Counted from the first letter of the stretch, positions 1-6,460 are shown. The stretch is 7,816 nt of DNA from Flavobacteriaceae bacterium UBA6231 (GCA_002441545.1 DJWL01000027.1:1957-9772); one strand, 5' to 3'. Notes: generated by a model from the letters alone, not told the origin. Numbers and translations: made by a program.

Positions 1-114
1 TTTTATTTTCATTAATTACTATTTTACCAAATCAATGATTTGGCGGATTTTTGAATGCGGAATTCTGCCAAATTCCCGACCGAAGCCCGCATTGCATATG
101 AGCCGTTGTTGGGT
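1..114 (-). repeat. attC site A (cut by window edge)
   Basis: This is the right-hand part of an attC site belonging to cassette 1. It retains the CCAAATC-AAT-GATTTGG inner hairpin, the CCCGCATTGCATATGAGCC stem arm with the bulged G, the spacer GTT and the core GTT at 108-110. Positions 8-80 are identical to 6575-6647 of site H, so these two copies form a recent subtype. Confidence 0.85.
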
Positions 115-122
115 GCCGTTAT

Positions 123-467
123 TTATTTTTCATTTATTAGTTTTTCAATTTCTTCAAGTTTATCTAATGATAGTGAGGTTAATGATTTAGTTAAACCACT
201 TATTTTCTCATTTCTACGTTTTAGTTCGTAAAGCGGATGTGTTTGTTCAAGATTGTTTTTATCATCAGGCGACCATTCCAAAAAATCATTTGGAGTACAA
301 GCTATTTTAATACAAAGTTTCTCCAATAGATTTAATGGGATCTTGTTTACACGATTGTTTTTTATTTTAGTAGCAAAATTATCTGAGAAACCAGATTGTA
401 CCAGAAAAGTAAAGGGTCTATCAATGCCTCTTGCTTTAAAAACCCTGTCGAAATTATATTTTAGCAT
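123..467 (-). CDS. Cro/C1-type helix-turn-helix DNA-binding protein
   Basis: The product is a 114-residue cytoplasmic protein. Residues about 1-66 look like the small Cro/C1 HTH domain widespread in Bacteroidota: an N-terminal helix with DRVFKARGI, a recognition region around SGFSDNFATKIKNNRV, and the family-typical CTPNDFLEW near residues 57-65. Residues about 77-114 are charged and helical, ending in LDKLEEIEKLINEK, and suit a short dimerising coil. The ATG at 467 is supported because the domain begins directly after it. The stop lies 12 nt from the attC core, as is usual for a cassette gene. Its 340-nt leader, the longest in the window, is filled by a 21-bp-periodic repeat, which may be its operator. 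A regulator or phage-repressor-like role is inferred. The target is unknown. Confidence 0.85.
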   Translation of the reverse strand: MLKYNFDRVFKARGIDRPFTFLVQSGFSDNFATKIKNNRVNKIPLNLLEKLCIKIACTPNDFLEWSPDDKNNLEQTHPLYELKRRNEKISGLTKSLTSLSLDKLEEIEKLINEK

Positions 468-533
468 AAGGATTTAGTTTAAAAATGGAACAACAATTCA
501 TTAAAGGTATTGAATTATTTTAAAAACGAAGTA

Positions 534-764
534 ATTATTAGTTTAAAACGATTTGATTTTCGTGTACTTTAGCTAGTTAGTCGTTTAGATATAGCATCTG
601 TAAGCTTATATTATATCATTATACGTTTCTTCTACGTCATTATCCGTTTACGCTATACGTTTATTCGCTTCCTCTATGTAATTATTCGTTTCTATTGAGT
701 GATTATACGTTTTTTCTAAGCTATTATACGTTTCAAGTAATTAATTTATCGTTTAATACCGATT
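534..764. repeat. 21-bp-period degenerate tandem repeat array upstream of the HTH gene
   Basis: About eleven units keep an exact 21-bp spacing. The + strand core is ATTATaCGTTT. CGTTT or a one-base variant occurs at 582, 624, 645, 666 (CGCTT), 687, 708, 729 and 750, all multiples of 21 apart. The unit at 597 lacks the core, and the units at 534 and 555 are weaker but in register. The best part is 618-764. Neither strand gives a sustained reading frame: the + frame reads IIRF-like heptads broken by stops, and the minus frame reads ETYN-like heptads also broken. Because 21 bp equals two helical turns, the cores fall on one face of the DNA, which suits an operator or iteron array bound by the adjacent HTH protein. 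A decayed heptad-coding repeat is the alternative. Confidence 0.8.
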
Positions 765-809
765 ATTTATTTATGTAAATACTGTTTTTAGCGTGGATTT
801 TTTAATGGC

Positions 810-994
810 ACCCAACGTTCTGGCTATGTGCAGTGCGGGTTTTCGAAGCCTTTCTTATTCTCACCCGCCCGAGCCAAATCTTATTTTTTCATTAATTACT
901 ATTTTACCAAATCAGCGATTTGGCGGACTTAAGAAATCGCAATTTTGCCAAATTCCCGACAAAAGCCCGCATTGCATATGAGCCGTTGTTATGG
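810..994 (-). repeat. attC site B
   Basis: The site runs from AAC at 814-816 to GTT at 988-990, 177 nt. On the + strand the arm GGCTATGTGCAGTGCGGG pairs with CCCGCATTGCATATGAGCC, leaving one bulged G and two wobble pairs. The unpaired spacers are GTTCT and GTT. The interior holds a CCAAATC-AGC-GATTTGG hairpin. It separates cassette 1 from cassette 2 and is the attC of cassette 2 when read on the minus strand. Confidence 0.88.
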
Positions 995-1267
995 GTTGGT
1001 TTTTTTCTTTTTTAAGAACTTATGAGTCTTTGTCAAACTTTACTCGAATAACGAAACTCATTTTACGTTTTTACTTTTTTAGCTAAGTTAACTCATTTTA
1101 CTCATTTGGCCTTGAAGCGTACTTTTCTCATTTAACAATACTATTTAACTCGTAATACTCTTTGTCAAATGTTTGATGCAGCCGTTTGATTTTTCGTTAA
1201 AAAAGAACTTTTATTTTTCTTTAGAAAAGGAGTTTTGTTTGCTTTAAACCCTTGATTTTTAACTAAC
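995..1267. other. Gene-less cassette 2 (non-coding insert)
   Basis: I see no credible protein gene on either strand. The ends GTTATGGGTTGGT and ACTAACCCATAAC are near-perfect reverse complements, so this is a bona fide cassette. It contains several copies of CTCATTT (1057, 1092, 1101, 1127), two copies of TCTTTGTCAAA (1027-1037 and 1159-1169), and a 48-bp block shared with the other gene-less cassette at 6773-6820. Possible contents are a small RNA, a promoter or a decayed gene. The sequence alone does not decide. Confidence 0.6.
1089..1136. repeat. 48-bp block shared by gene-less cassettes, copy 1
   Basis: This block aligns without gaps to 6773-6820, with 43 of 48 positions identical. It includes the invariant stretch GCCTTGAAGCGTA, two CTCATTT motifs 9 bp apart and a terminal TTTTCTCA-TTAAC. 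Neither strand encodes more than about 17 residues in both copies, and the differences do not look synonymous, so a nucleic-acid role is more likely than a peptide. Confidence 0.65.
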
Positions 1268-1452
1268 CCATAACGTTCTGGCTATGTGCAGTGCGGGTTT
1301 TCGAAGCGTTTCCTTTTTCTTTCCGCCCGAGCCAAATCTTTTAATTTCATTAATTACTATTTTACCAAATCAGCGATTTGGCGGACTTAAGAAAGTGCAA
1401 TTCTGCCTAATTCCCGACAGAAGCCCGTATTGCATATGAGCCTTTGTTATGG
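1268..1452 (-). repeat. attC site C
   Basis: The site runs from AAC at 1272-1274 to GTT at 1446-1448, 177 nt. It has the same arms as the family, but the right arm reads CCCGTATTGC, where C to T turns one pair into a wobble. The spacer next to the right core is TTT (GCCTTTGTT) instead of GTT. It is the attC of cassette 3. Confidence 0.88.
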
Positions 1453-1462
1453 GCTGGTTTTT

Positions 1463-1654
1463 TTATTTTTCAATCAAACTTTTTATTAATATTATCTTTT
1501 CTCTGTTTTTTCCATTGTCAAAAAAGGTTGTGATTATTATTGGTTTACTTTCAATTTTTATCTTGTTCTCCAATTCGCTGATTATTATTTTTTCTCCCCA
1601 GAATGACCATGATATTTTAGTTTTTCCAATTATTTTCGACTCAATTCCTTTCAA
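1463..1654 (-). pseudogene. Probable 3' remnant of a decayed cassette gene
   Basis: The open frame encodes about 63 residues with a composition typical of real proteins in this window, rich in Lys, Glu and Ile (for example GKTKISWSFWGEKIIISE). It has no ATG, and the only available start is TTG at 1654. An in-frame TGA at 1667-1669 is preceded by a further open stretch of about 24 codons to roughly 1745, which suggests one coding sequence interrupted by a stop. The stop lies 14 nt from the attC core, the position expected for the last gene of a cassette. I take it as the C-terminal part of a broken protein, possibly a membrane-associated Bacteroidota protein, but I cannot name the family. A genuine short gene starting at TTG is the alternative. 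The long + strand frame across this region begins inside attC and is rejected. Confidence 0.45.
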
Positions 1655-1734
1655 AACTATTAATTTTCACAAACTTGTGTTAATTATTTGTATTCGTATT
1701 CTATTTATTTCCTTTGGAATTTTGTGCTGTTTTA

Positions 1735-1977
1735 TTAGCCAATATCAATTATCCAGTCTGAAATTATATTCAAGCTGTTTTTTGTCCAATGAGGAATGTT
1801 TTCGTACTTATTAATAAGTTGATATGAAGGTAGATTACCTTCTTTGTTTGGCGGCTGTAAAGAGACATTAAAATTGAATGCATTTTTTTGTTCATAAAAA
1901 GCAGAAATCTTATATATGTTAGCTCCAATTTGTGTTTTAATAAATTCGTGGTCTTTGATATTAATTCTATTACTCAT
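1735..1977 (-). CDS. Small hypothetical protein
   Basis: The product is an 80-residue soluble protein with no signal peptide or membrane segment. It begins MSNRINIKDHEF and ends in an amphipathic, tryptophan-bearing segment NIPHWTKNSLNIISDWIIDIG. I do not recognise the family. It follows the secreted-protein gene of the same cassette after 59 nt of very AT-rich DNA (1978-2036), so co-transcription or its own promoter are both possible. The region after its stop carries the degraded frame at 1463-1654, so this gene may be the intact half of a once longer cassette. The ATG at 1977 follows an A-rich leader typical of Bacteroidota starts. Confidence 0.6.
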   Translation of the reverse strand: MSNRINIKDHEFIKTQIGANIYKISAFYEQKNAFNFNVSLQPPNKEGNLPSYQLINKYENIPHWTKNSLNIISDWIIDIG

Positions 1978-2036
1978 TGTATTTTAAAGTTTTAGTTATA
2001 TATATAATATAATAAGTATAAAAATGAAATCCAAAT

Positions 2037-2642
2037 TTAATTTAAGCCATAATCCCATGCAAGACGTCCAATTTCTGAAGTTGAGCAGTTTGCTAATTTA
2101 CTTAATACTAAACCTAATTCCTTATATCGTTCAGTTTTATGATATTCTCCAGGATATTTGTATGCTAATCGTTTTATTTCAAGATTAATAGCTTTCAATA
2201 ATGAAAGTTCACTTTTAATAGATGGATAGGAATAAATTTCGCAAAGATAATTTATAGTTTTATTTGAATAATTTACATTAGTAAAATCAATTTTCTTAAT
2301 GTTCGCAACAATCCAGTTTAAACGTTTCTCTTTGTATGCTTGTAAGGTTTCTTGATTTTCTCTGTTTATCAATGTGAGACCATTTAATTTATGATATTCT
2401 TCAGACACAATACTGTGATAGTAGTCATATCTTGATTGAAGATTTGCTAAAACATATTGAGAAGAGATATAAGGTGCGTAATAGGAATATGTACCTGAAG
2501 ACGAGAAACTGAATTTTACTGAATAATTAACAATTTCAATAGAATTATATGAAAGATAACTTGTATTGAATGTTTGACCTTGTAATTCAGAGTTTAAAAG
2601 TGTTAGTACTAGTCCAAATAGGATAAATGATTTCTTTAGCAT
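2037..2642 (-). CDS. Secreted hypothetical protein with Sec signal peptide
   Basis: The product is 201 residues. The N-terminus MLKKSFILFGLVLTLLNS has two lysines, a hydrophobic core and a likely signal peptidase I site after residue 22 (LQG before Q), so the mature protein is exported to the periplasm or beyond. There is no lipobox cysteine. The first part of the mature chain (about 23-75) is rich in Ser and Tyr. The second part (about 75-195) is predicted helical, with Lys/Glu-rich segments around EYHKLNGLTL and KAINLEIKRLAYKYPGEY. I recognise no family or catalytic motif. The start lies about 140 nt from the cassette edge, enough for a promoter within the cassette. It is the first gene of cassette 3. 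Confidence 0.75.
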   Translation of the reverse strand: MLKKSFILFGLVLTLLNSELQGQTFNTSYLSYNSIEIVNYSVKFSFSSSGTYSYYAPYISSQYVLANLQSRYDYYHSIVSEEYHKLNGLTLINRENQETLQAYKEKRLNWIVANIKKIDFTNVNYSNKTINYLCEIYSYPSIKSELSLLKAINLEIKRLAYKYPGEYHKTERYKELGLVLSKLANCSTSEIGRLAWDYGLN

Positions 2643-2777
2643 AATTAGTTATTTTATTTTAGTTTTTTGTAAAGTTGAAGTGAGGTTCTTAAAATGCGGT
2701 TTTTTTATTAAATTAAAATTGTAAAAATAGTTAAGTCTCTGTATTAATTTTCGTTTATTGATGAACTTTAAACTTGC

Positions 2778-2928
2778 CCATAACGTTCGGGCTATGTGCA
2801 GTGCGGGTTTCCGAAGCCTCTCCTTTTCATTCCGTACGAGCCAAATCAACGATTTGGCGGACTTAGAAAAGTAGAATTCTGCCAAATTCCCGACAAAAGC
2901 CCGCATTGCATATGAGCCTTTGTTAGCA
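2778..2928 (-). repeat. attC site D (shortened variant)
   Basis: The site runs from AAC at 2782-2784 to GTT at 2922-2924, only 143 nt. The arms and bulged G are intact. The interior passes directly from GAGCCAAATC into AACGATTTGGCGG, lacking the usual 33 nt that begin with one CCAAATC and end before the next. This fits a deletion between those two 7-bp direct repeats. It is the attC of cassette 4. A minus-strand frame running across it (2649-2963) is a translation of the repeat and not a gene. Confidence 0.87.
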
Positions 2929-3432
2929 CCAGTTTTCAATTTTAATTTCTTTAAAATATTCAATCTCTTTTTTATTTTCCAACCGTATATTTATCTTATG
3001 TTTTATTTTTAATAACAGTTCCTCTTCAAATTCAATATTTATTGCATTCCAATTTGTGATTAATAGTTTACTTGGAACAATTACGTTTGGTGAATTTGTT
3101 ATGTTGAAAGTCTTGTTTATATTACTGGTAATTACAAACGGGAGTTTACGATTATATAGTGAATTAAAGTATGATTTTTCTTTTTGGGTTATTAGTATAA
3201 AGTCTTGATTTAAATACAGATTAGCTTTTATGTAATGTCCTCCAGTAACTCTTGCTTTAGAAGAACTTGATTGCATAAATTTAATATCAATTTTTTTTAA
3301 TGTTGATAAATCAAAGTTATCTAGAAAAGCTTTTGTTTCCTTGTCCTTTTTAATTGAGATTTTTACAACTAAAATCAAAAATATTGGGATAAAGAGCAAA
3401 TTAATTATCAATCCTATTGGAAAGTTTTCCAT
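2923..3432 (-). CDS. Membrane-anchored hypothetical protein; stop codon formed by the attC core
   Basis: The product is 169 residues. One hydrophobic helix at about 5-24 (IGLIINLLFIPIFLILVV) is followed by a lysine-rich stretch, consistent with an N-terminal inner-membrane anchor and a cytoplasmic domain. The soluble part alternates short beta-like segments (IKANLYLNQDFILITQ, LPFVITSN) and ends in a helix before the terminal TWC-like ENWC. This pattern could be a small beta-rich, PH-like domain, but I do not recognise a family. The last codons TGG TGC TAA use the cassette end and attC core, so the gene is fitted exactly to its recombination site. The start is only 34 nt from the cassette edge, leaving little room for a promoter. 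Confidence 0.75.
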   Translation of the reverse strand: MENFPIGLIINLLFIPIFLILVVKISIKKDKETKAFLDNFDLSTLKKIDIKFMQSSSSKARVTGGHYIKANLYLNQDFILITQKEKSYFNSLYNRKLPFVITSNINKTFNITNSPNVIVPSKLLITNWNAINIEFEEELLLKIKHKINIRLENKKEIEYFKEIKIENWC

Positions 3433-3461
3433 TTTCTTTAATTTGATTTTTCTTTAATTGG

Positions 3462-3646
3462 TGCTAACGTTCTGGCTATGTGCAGTGCGGGATTTCGAAG
3501 CTTTTACTTTTTCTTTCCGACTGAGCCAAATCTTTTATTTTCATTAATTACTATTTCACCAAATCAGCGATTTGGCGGACTTAAGAAAGCGCATTTTTGC
3601 CAGATTCCCGACCAAAGCCCGCATTGCATATGAGCCGTTGTTGTGG
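3462..3646 (-). repeat. attC site E
   Basis: The site runs from AAC at 3466-3468 to GTT at 3640-3642, 177 nt. It has the standard arms, the GTTCT and GTT spacers and the CCAAATC-AGC-GATTTGG inner hairpin. It lies between cassettes 4 and 5 and is the attC of cassette 5. Confidence 0.88.
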
Positions 3647-3750
3647 CCAGTAGTTTTATTTATTTTCATTTTCTTTGGTTTTGCGCCTACTCTGTTATTG
3701 CTTTTCGGCTTCTGCGCTATTTTTTTTAATACTGTATTGATTAAGGATAA

Positions 3751-4500
3751 CTATTCTTTTATGCACCGTATACTGTAACCATTGTTTTTGAAATTACTAT
3801 CTTTATATACTATTGTATTACCGTAGTATAAATATAGGAAACCAGCAACATTATTGTTAAATTCAGATGATGTCCAATAATAACAATAAATGCTCATCCA
3901 ATTGAAATCCTCTGATAAATAACGGCTACCTGCAGGTATTGCTGTAAATCCTGATGTGTTTGTAGAACCCGGATCATAATCCCAATGGTGCAGCCCTTTT
4001 TCTTTCATAGCATTACCAGCAATCTCATCCCCCCCCAGATATTCGATTAAAGTATTCCAGTCGCTAACTGACGGTACTTTCCAACCTTCAGGAGCTAGAC
4101 CGTTTTCGTTGTTTACAGCATACCAGTTATAGAGTCTTCCATAAGTAGCAATGGAATCTAAATTTTCAGTGTTGTTGTAATTACAATATAAACCCACATC
4201 TGTAGTTCCCCACAATTCATTGGAAAATGTTGTTGCAATTCCTTCGCCATTTTTGTATTTCGTTGTTCTTAAGTTTTCTGCCATCCAAATTTGGTCGCCT
4301 ATTTGTATAGTTTTGTAAATATTTCCTTCAATATCGCTCGTTGTGCCATATTCTAAATCGGGATTGAAAACAGCTGTTGTTCTTCCGTTAAGTGGATTGT
4401 TTGGTAGGTCTGGCTCGTCAGGTTTACAACATTGTAGAAATAGAGCAAAAGCCAGTAAAATAATTGAAAGAATAATTGTTTTATATTTTTGCCTTATCAT
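3751..4500 (-). CDS. FISUMP-domain lipoprotein
   Basis: The product is 249 residues. Residues 1-23 form a signal sequence with two possible lipidated cysteines at 24-25 (FLQCC, a loose lipobox as in Bacteroidota), followed by an acidic KPDEPD that could favour surface export. From about 56 to the end it matches the Fibrobacter succinogenes major paralogous (FISUMP) domain: IEGNIYKTIQIGDQIWMAEN, then YGRLYNWYAV at 120-129, APEGWKVPSVSDWNTL at 136-151, GFTAIPAGSR at 184-193, YYWTSSE at 207-213 and the closing YSIRCIKE. The domain appears complete. FISUMP proteins are cell-surface proteins of unclear biochemical role, often in large paralogous families, and a binding or adhesion role is inferred only. 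About 100 nt of non-coding DNA separates its stop from attC. It is the sole gene of cassette 5. Confidence 0.92.
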   Translation of the reverse strand: MIRQKYKTIILSIILLAFALFLQCCKPDEPDLPNNPLNGRTTAVFNPDLEYGTTSDIEGNIYKTIQIGDQIWMAENLRTTKYKNGEGIATTFSNELWGTTDVGLYCNYNNTENLDSIATYGRLYNWYAVNNENGLAPEGWKVPSVSDWNTLIEYLGGDEIAGNAMKEKGLHHWDYDPGSTNTSGFTAIPAGSRYLSEDFNWMSIYCYYWTSSEFNNNVAGFLYLYYGNTIVYKDSNFKNNGYSIRCIKE

Positions 4501-4571
4501 TTTATTTACGTTAAAGATTAAGTTTCATTAATTTTTTAAAATGTATACAGAATTTGAGTTTTTTCTATTGG

Positions 4572-4756
4572 CCACAACGTTTGGGCTATGTGCAGTGCGG
4601 GATTTCGAAGCCTTTCTTATTCTTTCCCGACTTAGCCAAATCTAATTTATTCATAAATTACTGTTTTACCAAATCAGCGATTTGGCGGACTTCCGAAAGG
4701 GGAGAACTGCCAGTATTCCGACAATCGCCCGCATTGCATATGAGCCTGTGTTGGGT
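4572..4756 (-). repeat. attC site F
   Basis: The site runs from AAC at 4576-4578 to GTT at 4750-4752, 177 nt. The spacers differ from the consensus (GTTTG on the left, TGT in GCCTGTGTT on the right), while the paired arms are conserved. This is as expected if the spacer only needs to stay unpaired. It is the attC of cassette 6. Confidence 0.88.
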
Positions 4757-4763
4757 ACAGTAT

Positions 4764-4976
4764 TTATTCTTTGTCTTCTTTTCCTTTATCAATAGGAGGA
4801 TTGGATGTGTCTAATTTGTCTGTAGGTTGATATCCTTCATTTGAAGATTGCTCTTTATTGAAGGTTTCCTTGGAGACTCCTGAGACATCTTTGTAAACTC
4901 CTAATTTAGTGCCCTTTTGACTCTTTTTGATTTCTTTTAAAATTTCTTTTAGCTTGCTGCTTTTCTTGTCATCCAT
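4764..4976 (-). CDS. Small hydrophilic partner of the DUF6338-like protein
   Basis: The product is 70 residues and very hydrophilic. A lysine/glutamate-rich helix (about 4-24, SSKLKEILKEIKKSQKGTK) is followed by a disordered tail with GYQPTDKLDTSNPP at about 48-61. The start follows the upstream gene's stop by 12 nt, so the two form an operon inside cassette 6. The GYQP/NPP-type tail resembles that of short proteins I associate with DUF6338 genes, and the pair is probably functional together. That link is from memory and not demonstrated here. The stop is 11 nt from the attC core. No catalytic features are visible. Confidence 0.75.
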   Translation of the reverse strand: MDDKKSSKLKEILKEIKKSQKGTKLGVYKDVSGVSKETFNKEQSSNEGYQPTDKLDTSNPPIDKGKEDKE

Positions 4977-4988
4977 TATTATTTATTT

Positions 4989-5573
4989 TTATGTGTAAAA
5001 TTCAAGTGATTTAATTTCATCTCCGAGAACGAGAATTCCATTTGTCCTATCTTTTGCTTTAACAAAACTACCTTTGTTATTTAACTCCCATTGTTGCTCA
5101 AGGTATATTTGCTCTTTGTGAGGGAATGCCGAAGAGAAAGACAGGTCACTATAAACACCTCCAATTTTTTCGCCATTTTTTAAATTTATAATAACCCAAA
5201 CACTTTTTCTTTGTTCAAAGAAATAATCCCAAGGATTTTTAATAGGGCTAATTATAAATTTTCCTAGTTTTTTGGATTTTGCAATCCAGACATAAATTAT
5301 TGTCCAAAGAATAGGAGCCACGAATATTATAAAGAGGCCTAAAATTAAAAACCATACAAAGTGTGTTTTGAATAATTCATATTTCAGGATTAAAAATATT
5401 AACCACGATAATGAAGCAAAATTAATTGAGCTAAAAGCAACCGCCTCACTTAATGCTTCTGAGAAGTTTGTTTTCTCTGATGCTATCAATAAATTATAAA
5501 CCTTCATTGAAATAAATCCAGGAACGAAGAAGATAATGAACAAAATTATCTTATCAATTTCAAATATTTCCAT
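4989..5573 (-). CDS. DUF6338-like membrane protein
   Basis: The product is 194 residues. Three hydrophobic stretches at about 9-27, 44-63 and 71-98 form the membrane part, with the family-like VPGFISMKVYNLL at 17-29. The cytoplasmic part begins around PWDYFF at 114-119. It then shows a small beta-rich domain with WVIINLKNGEKIGGVYSD (about 126-143), EQIYLEQQWEL (154-164) and a closing RTNGILVLGDEIKSLEF. This order matches DUF6338 proteins, whose function is unknown. The start lies about 23 nt from the cassette edge, so no conventional promoter fits between attC and the gene. It is followed after 12 nt by the small protein at 4764-4976. DUF6338 genes occurring on a mobile cassette with a partner suggests an accessory or defence-type module, which is inference. 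Confidence 0.82.
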   Translation of the reverse strand: MEIFEIDKIILFIIFFVPGFISMKVYNLLIASEKTNFSEALSEAVAFSSINFASLSWLIFLILKYELFKTHFVWFLILGLFIIFVAPILWTIIYVWIAKSKKLGKFIISPIKNPWDYFFEQRKSVWVIINLKNGEKIGGVYSDLSFSSAFPHKEQIYLEQQWELNNKGSFVKAKDRTNGILVLGDEIKSLEFYT

Positions 5574-5591
5574 ATTGTTAATTTATATTGT

Positions 5592-5724
5592 ACCCAACGT
5601 TCTGGCTATGTGCAGTAGCGGATAACGAAGATGATTCGTTTTCGGTCGGCAAGACCGATAAGGAATCGTCGAGGAAACCGCGCTAACGGCTACCGCCGCT
5701 ATTGCATATGAGCCATTGTTATGC
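5592..5724 (-). repeat. attC site G with divergent GC-rich interior
   Basis: The site runs from AAC at 5596-5598 to GTT at 5718-5720, 125 nt. The outer arm (GGCTATGTGCAGT with ATTGCATATGAGCC, bulged G kept) matches the family. The inner end of the stem changes on both sides, from GTGCGGG/CCCGCAT to GTAGCGG/CCGCTAT, preserving pairing. The interior is unrelated to the other sites and much more GC-rich. It folds as nested hairpins, with GATGATTC pairing with GAATCGTC around CGGTC-GGCAA-GACCG. It is the attC of cassette 7, which probably came from a different pool. Confidence 0.86.
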
Positions 5725-5734
5725 ACTGTATTTT

Positions 5735-6460
5735 TCATTTTTTATATTTTTCTAAGTCTAATATTGGATCACCAGCATATTTCAAAAATGTCCACGCTTT
5801 GAAAATGTGTTTTGCACCTTCAAAACCATATCCTCCAAAAACAAAAAACACACTTGAAAATCTCGCCATTTTTACAATTGCATTAAATATTTCTCGAACA
5901 GCTAAGTCGAATAATCTGTACTCGTTTTCGTTTAAGTTTTTGTAATCAGTCTTTATGATTTCTTTAATTAATTCAACCATTGAATCTTCAGGACTTATAT
6001 ACTCTTTGTTATTTGCCCCTAATAATACGTTTAGATTACGATATCTTGTTTCAGTTGCAAACGCGGAAAGAAGAACCAATAATTGTTTCGGTATATAATT
6101 AGTCGTTAAGTATTTATAGTCGCTTTCTGAATCGTGAAAGCCTTTAATGAGGTTTGTGTTTTCGTATATAGAAATTACTGATTTAAACAAACCATCTAGT
6201 TCGTGCCCTGAAATTATTGAAGGAATATGATTTTTAAAAAACCTTTTGTCATTCGGATAATTATTATTTGAGGTATAATAATCAATTAATATAATGCATT
6301 TTAGTAATCTCTCTATTCCATTTGAGATTTGAAACAGTGGTACGTGAAATGTATAAGCATTTTCTTTCATTTGAATTAAAGTGCCCAAACCAACCTGAAT
6401 TAATGAGTAAGCCGTTCTTACTTCTTCAATTATTGCTTGGTCTTTAATTGATTTTTTCAT
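5735..6460 (-). CDS. Hypothetical alpha-helical protein, faintly HEPN-like
   Basis: The product is 241 residues, without a signal peptide or clear membrane segment, and is predicted mostly helical. Around residues 43-91, FQISNGIERLLKCIILIDYY followed later by SGHELDGLFKSV resembles helical HEPN-type or HEPN-adjacent proteins, in which a GIERLLK-like helix and a GHEL/GHDL motif recur. The canonical R-x4-6-H nuclease motif is not evident, so I do not claim RNase activity. Residues about 205-232 are rich in Phe and Gly (ARFSSVFFVFGGYGFEGAKH). The start lies 41 nt from the cassette edge and the stop 14 nt from the attC core. It is the only gene of cassette 7 and carries the atypical attC site G. 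Function is unknown. Confidence 0.75.
   Translation of the reverse strand: MKKSIKDQAIIEEVRTAYSLIQVGLGTLIQMKENAYTFHVPLFQISNGIERLLKCIILIDYYTSNNNYPNDKRFFKNHIPSIISGHELDGLFKSVISIYENTNLIKGFHDSESDYKYLTTNYIPKQLLVLLSAFATETRYRNLNVLLGANNKEYISPEDSMVELIKEIIKTDYKNLNENEYRLFDLAVREIFNAIVKMARFSSVFFVFGGYGFEGAKHIFKAWTFLKYAGDPILDLEKYKK

Noticed and set aside
1449..1814. Plus-strand ORF of 121 codons, hydrophobic
   Set aside because: It starts inside the attC core, opposes all other genes, and its hydrophobicity comes from reading T-rich DNA antisense to Lys/Glu-rich minus-strand frames.
2649..2963. Minus-strand ORF of 104 codons spanning attC D
   Set aside because: Its central part is a straight translation of the attC repeat, and its ends run into the leader of one gene and the tail of another. 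Homogeneous attC repeats easily create such spurious frames.
3660..3750. Rho-independent terminator after the FISUMP gene
   Set aside because: Only a 4-5 bp GCGC-type stem with a loop of more than 20 nt can be drawn, too weak to call.
3572..3778. Plus-strand ORF over attC E and the FISUMP downstream region
   Set aside because: Its first half is attC sequence, and the rest is non-coding DNA and the end of the gene on the other strand.
4554..4814. Plus-strand ORF over attC F
   Set aside because: It is almost wholly attC sequence and overlaps the small gene at 4764-4976 on the other strand.
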